A stretch of DNA of 64,000 nt from Streptacidiphilus rugosus AM-16 (GTDB taxonomy: Bacteria; Actinomycetota; Actinomycetes; Streptomycetales; Streptomycetaceae), in NCBI RefSeq assembly GCF_000744655.1, contig NZ_JQMJ01000004.1, forward strand, positions 372,001 through 436,000. Direction: 5' to 3'. This document shows, in pieces, positions 1 through 8,718 of the stretch (the first letter of the stretch is position 1; each line of letters begins with the position of its first letter). Below the pieces are notes generated by a model, which did not search any database, was not told the origin of the DNA, and saw only the letters and a program-made list of their open reading frames with translations. The translations under genes were made by a program, and so were the position numbers.

Positions 1-1
1 A

Positions 2-241
2 CGCGGCGGTCGCCCCGATCTCGCGGACGGACGGCTGCCTGAGGTCGCCGCACCCACCCTGCTCGTCGTCGGCGGTCGCGACCCTCTGGTGCTCGACCTC
101 AACCGCCGCGCCCAGAGCATGCTGCGCTGCGAGAACCGACTCGCGGTCGTGCCCGGCGCCACCCATCTGTTCGAGGAACCCGGCGCCCTGGAGACCGTGG
201 CGGATCTGGCCGCCGAGTGGTTCACCCGGCACCTGCGGTGA
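2..241 (+). CDS. Alpha/beta hydrolase (dienelactone hydrolase-like), C-terminal part only
   Basis: The window opens inside a reading frame that ends at 239-241; only the last 79 residues are present. They show the closing half of an alpha/beta-hydrolase fold: a strand APTLLVVGGRD carrying the likely catalytic aspartate, then a strand VVPGATHLFEEPG carrying the likely catalytic histidine, then a final helix. This ending is typical of the hydrolase module found alone or fused behind a phosphoribosyltransferase domain in actinobacterial stress islands (the Rv0571c/Rv2030c type, an established DosR-regulon family). Whether a phosphoribosyltransferase domain precedes it cannot be seen. Substrate unknown. 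Confidence 0.75.
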   Translation, partial: RGGRPDLADGRLPEVAAPTLLVVGGRDPLVLDLNRRAQSMLRCENRLAVVPGATHLFEEPGALETVADLAAEWFTRHLR

Positions 242-266
242 CCCGCCCGCCGCCGCGCCGAGGCGT

Positions 267-476
267 TCAGGTGGTGGGCGCGTTCCCGCGCCCGTCTCCG
301 GCTTCGAGCTCGCAGTCCGATCCGGGGAAGACCTCCCCGCGATGGCCGTCCTCGAACTCCACGAGATACGGCGGCCCCCCGTCCGGACCCCGTACCTCCA
401 CGATCCGCCCCAGCCGGTCGTGGTCGCCCACCCGGTGGCTGAGGAATCTCAACCTGTCTCCCACGGTGGCGTTCAT
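267..476 (-). CDS. DUF1918 domain protein
   Basis: A 69-residue protein beginning MNATVGDRLRFL and containing the pattern GRIVEVRGPDGGPPYLV followed by DGHRGEVFPGSDC, the signature of DUF1918, a small SH3-like beta-barrel family of actinobacteria with no known biochemical role. The start at 476 was chosen over longer in-frame options because a GGAGGA ribosome site lies just upstream and the family begins at this methionine. It lies 58 bp downstream of the OsmC-like gene on the same strand, so the two are probably co-transcribed. A second DUF1918 protein occurs at 41086-41316. Such proteins recur beside USP and CBS genes, which suggests a stress role by context only. Confidence 0.8.
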   Translation of the reverse strand: MNATVGDRLRFLSHRVGDHDRLGRIVEVRGPDGGPPYLVEFEDGHRGEVFPGSDCELEAGDGRGNAPTT

Positions 477-534
477 GTCTTCCTCCGTTCCGTCGGGGTC
501 GGTGCGGTGAGCTGTCCTCCCGGCCGACTGCTCG

Positions 535-1284
535 TCATCCATCCTGTTCGAGCCGTTCGGGACGCCGCGGCGGACCGCCCCGCCGACTCGTCCGATCGTC
601 AGGGCCCGGCTTGTCCGGCCGGGTCCGAGCGCGGTGGGCAAGGCGCAGCTCGATCCCGACCCTCGGCGGTTGCTGGAGGGAGTTCACGACGGTGCACCGG
701 TTGAGCACGTCGCGCACACCCTCACGGTCGCTCAGGCCCAACGGCGTGCGCAGCCTGACCGCGAGGCGGATGGCGGTCACCCGTGCCGGCCCCGTGCCAC
801 GGCTTTCGTAGTGGGCACGGACCTCGACGTGGCGTCGACTCAACCCGCGCGACTCCAGGTACTCGCCCACGCGCGCGGCCGCGCAGACGGCGGCCGAGGC
901 CGCCAGAAGCTCCGCGCCGGTGGGCGCCAGGCCGAAAGGCCCGCCTGCGGTGGTGAAGACGTGCCGCCCGTCCGCCGTCGCGCACCACGCGCTGTAGCCC
1001 GTGGCCTGCGCCTCGACGGTTCCCTGCTCGCGGCATGTGAGGGCCCGATCTCCGAACTCCGCGCGGGCGGCCTCACCCATGAGCCGGCCCGCGAGGAGGC
1101 GGGCCTGCGCCGGGGTCAGCTCCGCGCGGGCTCCCGGGAGAGGGGAGTCCGGGGGCCCGATGCCCACGACGACACGGCCGTCCGGCCGTTCCTGCTCCTT
1201 CTGACGAACGACGCTCACGTGTACCGGATCCGCGGAGGGCTCACGCGACGTGCTCGCCGCGAGCCGCGTGTCGGTTTCCTGCAT
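535..1284 (-). CDS. OsmC-like peroxiredoxin-fold protein
   Basis: A 249-residue protein. The central part has the OsmC/Ohr pattern: a glycine-rich GGPFGLAPTGAELLAAS leading into a helix with one cysteine (AAVCAAARV), and a second cysteine late in the fold (VLNRCTVVNSLQQPP). In OsmC/Ohr enzymes these two cysteines reduce organic hydroperoxides; here the second is in CTVV rather than the usual CPV, so activity is plausible but unproven. About 60 N-terminal residues and an arginine/proline-rich C-terminal tail of roughly 30 residues lie outside the fold. ATG at 1284 has GGAG eight bases upstream; a GTG at 1293 is possible. It is divergent from the DUF1876 gene at 1607, with a weak stress box between them. 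Confidence 0.7.
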   Translation of the reverse strand: MQETDTRLAASTSREPSADPVHVSVVRQKEQERPDGRVVVGIGPPDSPLPGARAELTPAQARLLAGRLMGEAARAEFGDRALTCREQGTVEAQATGYSAWCATADGRHVFTTAGGPFGLAPTGAELLAASAAVCAAARVGEYLESRGLSRRHVEVRAHYESRGTGPARVTAIRLAVRLRTPLGLSDREGVRDVLNRCTVVNSLQQPPRVGIELRLAHRARTRPDKPGPDDRTSRRGGPPRRPERLEQDG

Positions 1285-1333
1285 GGTGCTCACTCCCAGG
1301 TCCGTTCCGTCCGACGGCCCCCGCTGTCCCCAC

Positions 1334-1347
1334 GGTCCCAACCGGCC
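1334..1347. promoter_or_regulatory. Weak DosR/OsdR-like box between OsmC and DUF1876 genes
   Basis: GGTCCCAACCGGCC reads on the other strand as GGCC-GGTT-GGGACC, close to the GGRCC-N4-GGYCC pattern repeated through the window. It lies 50 bp upstream of the OsmC start and 260 bp before the DUF1876 start. The 322-bp gap otherwise holds no credible gene. Confidence 0.35.
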
Positions 1348-1606
1348 ACGGGTCGGCCCAGAGCCGTCAGGGCCCTTCACCGACCGCCGACCGGCCCCAT
1401 CACCGGACGGGGACGGGCGGTCACCGGCCGTACAGGGAGCACGGGCGACCGCCCTGGGTGCCGGCAGAACCCGCCCGCGTCCGGGCCCGGTCGGCAGGTC
1501 GGGCCGAGGGCACGCGGGTAGCGTGGAAGGCATCTGCAGGACACCGCTCCCAGCGGCCCGACCAAGGCGGCGCACCGGCGGCGACCACACGATGGGAAAC
1601 CCTGCC

Positions 1607-1888
1607 ATGACATCCCCGACCACACCCGCACCGCTCAGCGCCAAGCGCTGGAACCTCAGCCTCGACCTCTTCGAGGAGGGCGACGAGACCAAGGCCCACG
1701 CCGTGCTGGAGACCCAGGAACGCACCCTAGAGGGCCGGGGCTCGGCGCACCGCAATCCCCACGACGCCTCGATCCCGGAGATCGGCGACGAGTACGCGGC
1801 CGGCCGGGCCCTGATCGAACTCGGCAGGCAGCTCCTGCGCGCCGGGGAGACCGACGCCGCCGCGGAGTCGGACGGCCGCTTCGGCTGA
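1607..1888 (+). CDS. DUF1876 domain protein (copy 1)
   Basis: A 93-residue protein with the DUF1876 pattern: KRWNLSLDLFEEGDETKAHAVL, then a basic linker, then IPEIGDEYAAGRALIELGRQLL. The family is a small double-stranded-RNA-binding-like fold common in actinobacteria; its function is not established. ATG at 1607 is preferred because the family starts shortly before the KRW motif; an in-frame ATG at 1592 is also possible. Two paralogues lie at 17910-18176 and 43788-44078, each beside stress genes. The gene is followed 112 bp later by the PAS-GAF regulator on the same strand. Confidence 0.8.
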   Translation: MTSPTTPAPLSAKRWNLSLDLFEEGDETKAHAVLETQERTLEGRGSAHRNPHDASIPEIGDEYAAGRALIELGRQLLRAGETDAAAESDGRFG

Positions 1889-2000
1889 CCGCGGTGTCAG
1901 CCGCTGAGGTGGCCGGATCCCCGGTCCCGCGCTTGGATCGAGGTGGCGGCACCCGCCGCGCCCCCGTCGCCCCCGTCGCCCCCGCGGAGTCGTCCCCCTC

Positions 2001-4088
2001 GTGACCGATCCCGTCCCCCAGGAGTCCGGCTCTCCCGCCGAGCGCGTGGGCGAGGCGGTCCTGCACGCGCTGTTCACCCAGTCGCCGACGAGCCTGTACG
2101 TGTTCGACGGGGAGCTGCGCCTGGTGCGGGTCAACTCCGCCGCCCGGTTCTTCCGCGAGGTCGCGGACCAGGAGCTGCTCGGCCGGTCGCTGCGCCAGAT
2201 CCTGCCCGTCTTCGACGTCGCCGACGCCGGACGTCTGGAGCAGATCGCGCGGCGGGTCCTGGAGACGGGGCAACCCGTGAACGGTCTCCGGATCCGGCTG
2301 CGCGGCCGCAGCGACCCGCCGGCCGAGGTGCTGACCTCGGCGGCGCTGTTTCGCCTGCACGACGAGGACGGCGCGGTGCTGGGCGTCTGCGCCACACTCA
2401 CCGACATCACCGCGCAGGTGCGGGCCGAGGAAGGCCTGCGCCTGCTCAACGTGGCGGCCACGCGCCTCGGGTCGACGCTCGACATGTTCCGCATCGCCGC
2501 GGAGTTCTGCGACCTCGCAGTCCCGCAGTTCGCCGACTCGGTGGTCGTCGACCTGTACGACAGCGTCCTTCGCGGCCGCGCGCCCGCCGTCGACTCGGCC
2601 GAGCGTGGAGCGGCCGTGCGGCGGGCCGGACTGCTCTCGGTCACCGGGGGCCGGGCGCACGACGATCCTCCCGTCGGCGAGCTGGTCACCTACCCGGGCG
2701 ACTCGCCGCAGCACCGGGCGCTGGTCACGTGGACCACCCACCTGCTCGACGACGTCGACCCCGCCGTGTCCGGGGCGCGGTCCGTGCTCGCGGTCCCCGT
2801 TCGGGCCCGCGGGGTCGTCCTGGGCCTCGCCTGTTTCCTCCGGCGGCAGAACCCCCTGCCTTTCGACCAGGACGACCGGAGGCTGGCCGAACAGCTGACG
2901 GCCCACGCGGCCCTCTGCCTCGACAACGCCCGCCTCTACGCGCGGGAACGTTCGGCCGCCCGGGTCATGAAGGGCAGGGGCAGCCATCCGGACACGCCCG
3001 CGACGGTCGCAGTCGAGCTGGCCGGAAGCTACCGGCCGGCCGGTGACGGCGGCTCCTGGTTCGACGTGATCCCGCTCTCCAGCGCCCGGGTCGCACTCGT
3101 CGCGGGCCGCACCCCACTGGGCTCGGCCGCCGGTCCCGCGGCGATGTGCGAAGTGCGCGCGGCCGTCGAGGCGCTGTCCGACCTCGACCTGCCGCCCGAG
3201 GAGATCCTGGAACGGCTGCACGACCTGGCGGGAGGGTCGCGGCCCGACCTCGCGGACCCCGGGCGTCGCCCAGGTGACGCCGCGGGGAACGACACCGAGG
3301 CCGCGACCTGCCTCTACCTGGTCTACGACCCGGTGACCCTGACCTGCACCGCCGCGAGCGCCGGACATCCCTCCCCGGTCCTCCGGTTCCCCGACGGGAC
3401 CGTGGAGATGCTCGACGTCCCCTCCGGGCCGGCACTGGGCTGCGGGCCGCCCGGGTTCCGGGCCGTCCGGCGCACCCTGCCGGCGGCCACCACCGTGCTG
3501 ATCCACAACACCCCGCTGTCGCAGACACCCACGACGCAGGGGACCGAAGACCTGTTCGGCGAACTGCTCGGAGCATCCGACGCCTCGGGGGCCGACGACC
3601 TCCAGGCACGGTGCGACGGGCTCGCGGCCGCCCTGGCAGCCCGGCTGCCGACCCAGGACGTCCTCCTGGTGCTCGCCCGCACCCGCGTGCTCGGCGCGGA
3701 CCGCACCGCCTCATGGACGCTGCCCAACGCCCCCGAGTCCGTCTCCCGGGCACGCCGCCTCGCGACCGGCCGACTCGCCTCGTGGGGACTCGGCGGTGAA
3801 CTGGCCGAGAACACGGCCCTGGTCGTCAGCGAGCTGGTGACCAACGTCGTGCGGTACGCCGAAGGGCCCGTCCGGCTGGGACTCGTCCTGGCCGACACCC
3901 TGTTCTGCGAGGTTTCCGACGACAGCAGCACCGCCCCGCACCTGCGCCGGGCCCTGGACCAGGACGAGAACGGGCGCGGGCTCTTCATCACCGCCCAGCT
4001 GACCCAACGTTGGGGTGTGCGCAGGGACGGCCGCGGCAAGACCATCTGGACGGAGCAGCGGATCACCCCCGAGGACCGGTCCGGCTGA
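2001..4088 (+). CDS. PAS-GAF-PPM phosphatase-HATPase regulator with a degenerate phosphatase domain
   Basis: A 695-residue cytoplasmic regulator. Order: PAS fold (about 20-140), GAF (about 150-315), PPM/SpoIIE-type phosphatase fold (about 335-560), and an anti-sigma-type HATPase (about 570-690). The ATPase keeps ELVTNVVRYAE, the SDDSSTAPHLRRA motif and GRGLF, so ATP binding and partner-switching kinase activity look intact. The phosphatase does not: the metal-binding GGDW is GGSW (about 350), the usual GDVxGHG is AGRTPLGS (about 368), and the TDGL(V/I)E block is NTPLSQ (about 502). It is therefore probably a pseudophosphatase that senses through PAS/GAF and acts through the kinase domain on an anti-anti-sigma partner not in this window. 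GTG start at 2001; the ribosome site is weak and distant. Confidence 0.85.
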   Translation: MTDPVPQESGSPAERVGEAVLHALFTQSPTSLYVFDGELRLVRVNSAARFFREVADQELLGRSLRQILPVFDVADAGRLEQIARRVLETGQPVNGLRIRLRGRSDPPAEVLTSAALFRLHDEDGAVLGVCATLTDITAQVRAEEGLRLLNVAATRLGSTLDMFRIAAEFCDLAVPQFADSVVVDLYDSVLRGRAPAVDSAERGAAVRRAGLLSVTGGRAHDDPPVGELVTYPGDSPQHRALVTWTTHLLDDVDPAVSGARSVLAVPVRARGVVLGLACFLRRQNPLPFDQDDRRLAEQLTAHAALCLDNARLYARERSAARVMKGRGSHPDTPATVAVELAGSYRPAGDGGSWFDVIPLSSARVALVAGRTPLGSAAGPAAMCEVRAAVEALSDLDLPPEEILERLHDLAGGSRPDLADPGRRPGDAAGNDTEAATCLYLVYDPVTLTCTAASAGHPSPVLRFPDGTVEMLDVPSGPALGCGPPGFRAVRRTLPAATTVLIHNTPLSQTPTTQGTEDLFGELLGASDASGADDLQARCDGLAAALAARLPTQDVLLVLARTRVLGADRTASWTLPNAPESVSRARRLATGRLASWGLGGELAENTALVVSELVTNVVRYAEGPVRLGLVLADTLFCEVSDDSSTAPHLRRALDQDENGRGLFITAQLTQRWGVRRDGRGKTIWTEQRITPEDRSG

Positions 4089-4127
4089 CCTCCCCCGGGG
4101 TTCGCAGGCGCCGCCCGCCGCACGTGG

Positions 4128-5198
4128 TCAGGGCGTGCCGTCGGCGCTGTCCCGGCTCCGCCCGCGCAGGGTGACGACGAGCCAGCACGTCCACCCGATC
4201 GGCTGCAGGAGCCAGAAGCTGAGGCCGCGGTAGAGCAGGGTGGCGGCGATCGCCTGGTCGGCGGGCACTCCGTAGAGCACCAGCAGCGCCGTGAGCGAGG
4301 CCTCGGTCACGCCCAGGCTTCCCGGGGTGATCCTGAGGCTGCTGAAGAGCTGGGTCAGGGTGTAGGCGAGCAGCAGGCCGCGCCAGGGGACGTGCGCGTC
4401 CAGGGACAGCAGGCACAGGGCCAGCGCCGCCGCGTCGCCGAGCCAGTTGAGCCCGGACAGGAGGAACGGGCGCGTCCACTTCTGGGGATCGGGCTGCAGC
4501 GACGCGGCGGCGCGGACGACGTCGGCGAGGGAGGCCTCCGCCCTGGCCAGGGCGGGACGGGCGGCGCCCAGGCGCCGCCACGCGCGAGCCGTGGCGCGGC
4601 GCAGCGCGGAGGAGAGCGACAACAGGCCGATCAGCAGGGCGAACGCGGCGAAGGCGGCGGCTCCGACGAGCACCGACTCGCGCAGACCGGGGGCCGGACC
4701 GGACGGGTCGGCCAGCAGCGCACCGGCCACGAGCAGCACGCCCAGCACGGTGAGGCTGACGGCACCCGCCACGGCCAGCGACGCGGCGGCGGCGGTGAAA
4801 GCCACGCCGCGCCGCTGCAGCTGCCGCACCACCCAGCCGAGCGACAGGACGCCTCCGGCCGGCATCACCCCGGCCATCGCGTTGGCGCCTGCGGCCAGCG
4901 CGGTGACGGTCCCGAGGCGCGACCGCGCTCCCGCCGCACGGAGCAGCCACAGCTCCAGGGCGGCCAGTGAGAGGAACGAGACCGTCTCCAGCACGGCCGC
5001 CAGAACGAGCCGGTCCGTCTCGACCTGGCCCAGCAGGTGCAGTACCGCGCGCAGCTCCCGCCGGTGCGTCGCCGCCAGAAGTGTCCCGGCCAGCGCCACG
5101 CAGGCGGCGCTCGACCACCAGAGCAGTCGGCGTCGGCCGCCCGGCGCCCTCTCCGGCCGCAGCGCTGCCGCGCTCGCGTCCTCGACGGGCCCGGACAC
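4128..5198 (-). CDS. Lysylphosphatidylglycerol synthase-type transmembrane (flippase-like, UPF0104) protein
   Basis: A 356-residue integral membrane protein with about eight hydrophobic segments. It has the LPG-synthase transmembrane-region pattern: MPAGGVLSLGWVVRQL in the middle, then SSLRITPGSLGVTEASLTALL, and the closing LLYRGLSFWLLQPIGW. In MprF this domain flips lysyl-phosphatidylglycerol; stand-alone copies such as this lack the synthase domain and have no settled substrate. The ATG at 5198 follows 28 bp after the small gene at 5227-5451, so they probably share a transcript. The stop is 39 bp from that of the convergent PAS-GAF gene. Confidence 0.8.
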   Translation of the reverse strand: MSGPVEDASAAALRPERAPGGRRRLLWWSSAACVALAGTLLAATHRRELRAVLHLLGQVETDRLVLAAVLETVSFLSLAALELWLLRAAGARSRLGTVTALAAGANAMAGVMPAGGVLSLGWVVRQLQRRGVAFTAAAASLAVAGAVSLTVLGVLLVAGALLADPSGPAPGLRESVLVGAAAFAAFALLIGLLSLSSALRRATARAWRRLGAARPALARAEASLADVVRAAASLQPDPQKWTRPFLLSGLNWLGDAAALALCLLSLDAHVPWRGLLLAYTLTQLFSSLRITPGSLGVTEASLTALLVLYGVPADQAIAATLLYRGLSFWLLQPIGWTCWLVVTLRGRSRDSADGTP

Positions 5199-5226
5199 GG
5201 CCCTCGCACCCGTTCGTCCGCGCCGG

Positions 5227-5451
5227 TCAGTCCGCCGGCGGCAGTGCAGAGCGGTAGGCGGTGCGGCACGTCTCGCACCGCTGCCCCGGCAGGTCCTCCA
5301 GATCGGCGATCCGGCCGGTCTCCGCGTTCGGCGTCAGGTGGTAGCCGCACAGGCCTGCCTGCTCGTCGGCCCGGACGACGTGCCACATGTGGACGCGTCG
5401 GCCGCCGGGAACGGGCCGGTGCTCGGCCCTCAGTTCGTAGTGCTGCAGCAT
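5227..5451 (-). CDS. Small conserved hypothetical protein with two cysteine pairs
   Basis: A 74-residue soluble protein. It contains LCGYHL followed, 20 residues later, by RCETCRTAY, an arrangement that could hold a zinc ion but has only three clear cysteines plus a histidine. I do not recognise a named family. GGAGG lies four bases before the ATG at 5451, supporting the start. It sits between the 78-residue gene at 5501-5737 and the flippase-like gene with gaps of 49 and 28 bp, consistent with a three-gene transcript. Confidence 0.6.
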   Translation of the reverse strand: MLQHYELRAEHRPVPGGRRVHMWHVVRADEQAGLCGYHLTPNAETGRIADLEDLPGQRCETCRTAYRSALPPAD

Positions 5452-5500
5452 GATGCCTCCAACGCCGGCCCGCTCCCGCAGCGGCGAGCCTGGCGCGGTA

Positions 5501-5737
5501 CTAGAGCCCCTGGGCGAGCAGGATCTCGTGGGCCAGGCGCGCGGCTCGGGCGGGGCGACCGGGGTCGGGCGCCCGGTCGGGGATCTCCTCCATGCCGTCG
5601 ATGAGCGCGCGGACGGCCCGGCCGAGGGCCTGGACCCGCGCTTCCAGCAGTTCCGCGCGCTCGATGGTGCTTTCGAGGTCGCGTCCCTTCGGCCGCATGT
5701 CGGTGGACGGTGTCCCGGTCGGGGCGGGTTGGGTCAT
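5501..5737 (-). CDS. Small hypothetical protein, helical
   Basis: A 78-residue protein starting MTQPAPTGTP. After a short disordered head it has a long amphipathic stretch (STIERAELLEARVQALGRAV) that may form a coiled coil, then a proline-rich loop and a final helix. AGGAG lies seven bases before the ATG at 5737. No family recognised. It is probably the first gene of a transcript continuing through 5227-5451 and 4128-5198. The 258 bp upstream (5738-5995) hold no convincing gene. Confidence 0.55.
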   Translation of the reverse strand: MTQPAPTGTPSTDMRPKGRDLESTIERAELLEARVQALGRAVRALIDGMEEIPDRAPDPGRPARAARLAHEILLAQGL

Positions 5738-5995
5738 CGTGGACTCCTGGAGGTCGGCCGCCGGACACCCGGCGGGTGTACTCGTGCCGTCGTCGCGCCG
5801 GTCGAGCCGGTCGCGCCTCCCGCGGACGGGCGCAGTGACGCTCAGGACGCCGGGGTACGCACCCGGCGGGCGGCGCCGACCCGGCGAGGGCACACCACCA
5901 CCATCCGCCTCAGGAGCGGTCGGAGCCAGGTCCGGTCGTCGCCGTCCGTGGGGCCACCCGGCCCTGCTGCGGAGGCCGGCGTGCGGAGGGAACCC

Positions 5996-7090
5996 TCACG
6001 CCGCCCGTCCAGGTGAACGCTCGTGCAGCAATGCGCCGATCCCGTCCATCAGCGGCAGCTCCTCGCGGCGGACGGCGACGAGTTCGCCGCCCTCACCGAC
6101 GAGCGCCCGCAGCAGCGCGGCGTCCGCCGGGGCCGACCAGCACGCCGAGGCACGCAGTGGCTCCAGCTCCTCACGGGCCACGGCGAGCTGCCGGGTCACC
6201 GCGCCCACCCAGAGTCGTTCGCGGTCCAGCCGGGTCGGGGTGTCGACGATCAGCGCGGCCACCGCGGCCCGGCGCAGCGCCTGCGCCGTCGCGTCGAGCC
6301 CCTCGACGGCTGCCCCGTTCCTGGCACGTTCCTCGAGAAACCCGTCCACGTGACGCCGGTCCCCGGCGCTGAGCCGTCCCCCGACCAGGTACTCGAGCTC
6401 GCCTTCCAACAGCAACCGCCCGGGCGACGCCGGGGTCGTCACCGCGTCGATGCGCACGACGCGCTCGCGGTCGTGCTCCGGCAGCGACTCGAGCAGCACG
6501 GAGCCGGCCCATCGGTCGCCTGCCAGGACGACCACCTCGGTCCGGTTGCGCTCGGCGGTTGCCACGAGCTCGTCGGCCAGGGCCCTGGCCGCCTGACGCC
6601 ACTCCCCGGCCGGCACGTGCCGGACGTCCGGCTCCGGCGGCGCGACGCGAATATGGGGCCACCGACCGCTCTGCGTCTCGGCGATCAGCCGTGACATGCC
6701 CCCGGGTTCGTGCACGCGGCGCAGTTGGATCGCAGTGCAGGCGATGTCGGGAGCGCGCTGGAGCGCGAGCGGCATCGCGTCCGGCACGAACGCGACCGCG
6801 GCCCGGTCCTCTCCCGGCGCCTGGGACAGGGGTTCGGCCAGTGCCAGCCTGCCGTGGGCGGCGAACAGGGCCAGGCCTCTGCCGGACACGTCGGAGTCAT
6901 CCTGTGGCACGGCGTGCGCCAGTGCTCCCATGGTGGCCACGTCGGCGCCCTCGGCGACGAGTCGCTCTCGCAGGCGCTCCCACCCGGCGAAAGGTGTCCC
7001 TTGTTCGTCCCCGTCCCCGGTCGCCTCGAGGTAGGCGCTGGCGAAGGGCCCGGGACGGGCGTAGAGCGGACGGAGGAATGAGAGGTCCAC
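5996..7090 (-). CDS. Rv2629-like protein (bacterial archaeo-eukaryotic release factor family)
   Basis: A 364-residue soluble protein starting with GTG at 7090, supported by AAGGAGG six bases upstream; the opening VDLSFLRPLYARPGPFASAYL is the typical start of the Rv2629/baeRF family. The body has the eRF1-like central and C-terminal layout: a strand-rich domain, then EVVVLAGDRWAGSVLLESLP, and a final domain around VERL-type helices. Mycobacterium Rv2629 is a DosR-regulon member, and the family has been linked to ribosome-associated roles under hypoxia, but no reaction is assigned. A candidate stress box (7161-7175) lies 71 bp upstream of the start. Confidence 0.75.
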   Translation of the reverse strand: MDLSFLRPLYARPGPFASAYLEATGDGDEQGTPFAGWERLRERLVAEGADVATMGALAHAVPQDDSDVSGRGLALFAAHGRLALAEPLSQAPGEDRAAVAFVPDAMPLALQRAPDIACTAIQLRRVHEPGGMSRLIAETQSGRWPHIRVAPPEPDVRHVPAGEWRQAARALADELVATAERNRTEVVVLAGDRWAGSVLLESLPEHDRERVVRIDAVTTPASPGRLLLEGELEYLVGGRLSAGDRRHVDGFLEERARNGAAVEGLDATAQALRRAAVAALIVDTPTRLDRERLWVGAVTRQLAVAREELEPLRASACWSAPADAALLRALVGEGGELVAVRREELPLMDGIGALLHERSPGRAA

Positions 7091-7160
7091 GTCGCGCCTC
7101 CTTGTTCCGACGCGGGAACAGCCGTCTCCTCCCACGCTACGCGTCCTGTCCGCCACGGGG

Positions 7161-7175
7161 AGGGCCGTTCGGGCC
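7161..7175. promoter_or_regulatory. DosR/OsdR-like box upstream of the Rv2629-like gene
   Basis: AGGGCC-GTTC-GGGCC matches the recurrent GGRCC-GNYC-GGYCC pattern with one change in the right half. It lies 71 bp upstream of the GTG start at 7090. Confidence 0.45.
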
Positions 7176-7268
7176 GAACCCGCGCCGAGCGCGCCGCTCC
7201 GGCTCCGAGCCCCGTCACCCCGGTCGAGTGGGACCTGCCGGTCCGGGAGCCGACCGCATGGCGGGGCT

Positions 7269-7817
7269 TCAGGAGTCCTTCGCCGTCAGTTCGGAGCCCC
7301 AGGCGCGCGCCCGGTCCAGCTCCCCCGTGCGCAGGGGACCGTCGGCGCCCTCGACGACGAATCCGATCGGTTCGGCGACCACGTCATAGCCGTGGCGTCG
7401 CAGCCTGCGTGCGATGCCGTGGGCAGCGCCGCCGGAGGTGGGGAAGGCGGCGCGGGTGTCGAAGGCGGCACCGTGCGGGTGGCTGCCGGCCTTGGGCAGA
7501 CTCTGCAGCCAGCTGCGGACACCGGGCCCCTCCGCGCCGGGCTCGGGCTCCTGGACGGGCTGACCCTCGGCGATCTTCTTCCGCTCGGACTCCACGCCCA
7601 TCTTCCGCGAGAAGCCCGAACTCATGCCGTGGATGTGGGTGGGTCCGCCGACCACGAGCAGGTCCACCGGCCCGAGGCCCTCCGGGTCGGCCTCGTCCAC
7701 TCGCAGGCAGTCGATCTCCGCATCGGGGTGGGCCGCGCGCACCCCCTCGCCGATGGCCTCGGCGACCTGTCGGGTGTTGCCGAACAGGCTCTCGTAGACG
7801 ATCGCGACATGCATCAC
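7269..7817 (-). CDS. Flavodoxin family protein
   Basis: A 182-residue FMN-binding electron carrier. The N-terminus has the flavodoxin phosphate loop ([15 protein letters not shown]), then [16 protein letters not shown], which contacts the flavin ring, and later an aromatic/glycine loop with a final helix. Compared with short flavodoxins it carries an insertion near residues 70-105. The start is GTG 7817 or ATG 7814; AAGGAG fits either. The start overlaps the stop of the DUF4389 gene upstream, which implies translational coupling. Its redox partner is not evident; the hydrogenase and nitroreductase elsewhere in the island are candidates by inference only. Confidence 0.85.
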   Translation of the reverse strand: MMHVAIVYESLFGNTRQVAEAIGEGVRAAHPDAEIDCLRVDEADPEGLGPVDLLVVGGPTHIHGMSSGFSRKMGVESERKKIAEGQPVQEPEPGAEGPGVRSWLQSLPKAGSHPHGAAFDTRAAFPTSGGAAHGIARRLRRHGYDVVAEPIGFVVEGADGPLRTGELDRARAWGSELTAKDS

Positions 7818-8524
7818 GGCTCATCTCCTTCGGTTGCGGTGTGCCACGTCCCGGCCGCGCCGAGCGCGGCCGGCTCACGTCCGCCCTGGTCCAGTCGGAA
7901 CGGCGGGTACTGGTCCGTCATCAGGGCCGCGTAGGCGGCGACACGCAGTGCCCAGCGGTCCAGGCCGACGACGAGGTCGAAGATGTCGCGCGGGTACTCG
8001 GCGGTGAAGGCGAGGGCGACGGCGGCGATCAGGACCAGCAGGCCGACCAGTCCGATCGAGGCCCACGAACTCTCACTGCTGCCCACCAGGATGCCGACCA
8101 CGAGGTACTGCGGGATGGCCAGCAGCCACCACTTGACCAGCACCAGACCCCGGGAGAGCCGCTCCGGGTAGTCGATGTCGAGCGTCGCCGGGTAGTCGGG
8201 CTCCTCACGCAGGCTGAAGGGCGGGTAGCGGTCCGTCGCGAGCGCCCCGTAGGTGTAGTAGGCGACCCGCCAGTTCCAGCGCAGCACACCGAGGTTGAAG
8301 TCGAACAGGGCACGCGGGTAGCGCTCGGTGAACAGGATCGCGAAGAAGGCGATCACGCTCACCACGAGGAAGGCGATCCACAGGAACGCCAACACCAGGT
8401 AGTGCGGGATCGCAAGCACCCATTTCACCAGCCACAGCCAGCGCGAGAGCGGGGCATCGAGTCTCGCCTCCACCCGCACCGGTCCTGGTGACCAGGACGG
8501 CACGGCCGTCGTCGGGGACGCCAT
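7814..8524 (-). CDS. DUF4389 membrane protein
   Basis: A 236-residue membrane protein made of two similar halves. Each half has a [17 protein letters not shown]-type segment followed by a second hydrophobic segment and the motif [21 protein letters not shown] or [20 protein letters not shown], then TDxYPPF. This duplicated pattern is the DUF4389 family; function unknown. The ATG at 8524 has GAGGAGG upstream. Its stop overlaps the flavodoxin start, so the two are made together. A loosely matching stress box with a five-base spacer lies near 8641-8660. Confidence 0.8.
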   Translation of the reverse strand: MASPTTAVPSWSPGPVRVEARLDAPLSRWLWLVKWVLAIPHYLVLAFLWIAFLVVSVIAFFAILFTERYPRALFDFNLGVLRWNWRVAYYTYGALATDRYPPFSLREEPDYPATLDIDYPERLSRGLVLVKWWLLAIPQYLVVGILVGSSESSWASIGLVGLLVLIAAVALAFTAEYPRDIFDLVVGLDRWALRVAAYAALMTDQYPPFRLDQGGREPAALGAAGTWHTATEGDEP

Positions 8525-8718
8525 CGCCGCCACCTCCTCGGGCTCGTGCGGGTCGCACCGGCCGGAGCGGCCCACACCGCCAGCCTGGCTCAGTGGACGC
8601 GCGGCGTCGTGGGCCGCTGCGCCCCGTCCGAGGTGGCCGAAGGTCCCGAACAGGCCCGGGGACCGCGCAGGCGGAGGTCAGTGGTGGAGCGGGGAGCGTC
8701 CGCCCCCCGCCCCGCGGA

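Noticed and set aside
634-1521. Long open frames on the plus strand opposite the OsmC-like gene
   Set aside because: They lack ribosome sites and family motifs and are explained as GC-rich antisense frames of the OsmC gene.
1656-3506. Long minus-strand frame opposite the PAS-GAF regulator
   Set aside because: No domain pattern; the plus frame has four clear domains.
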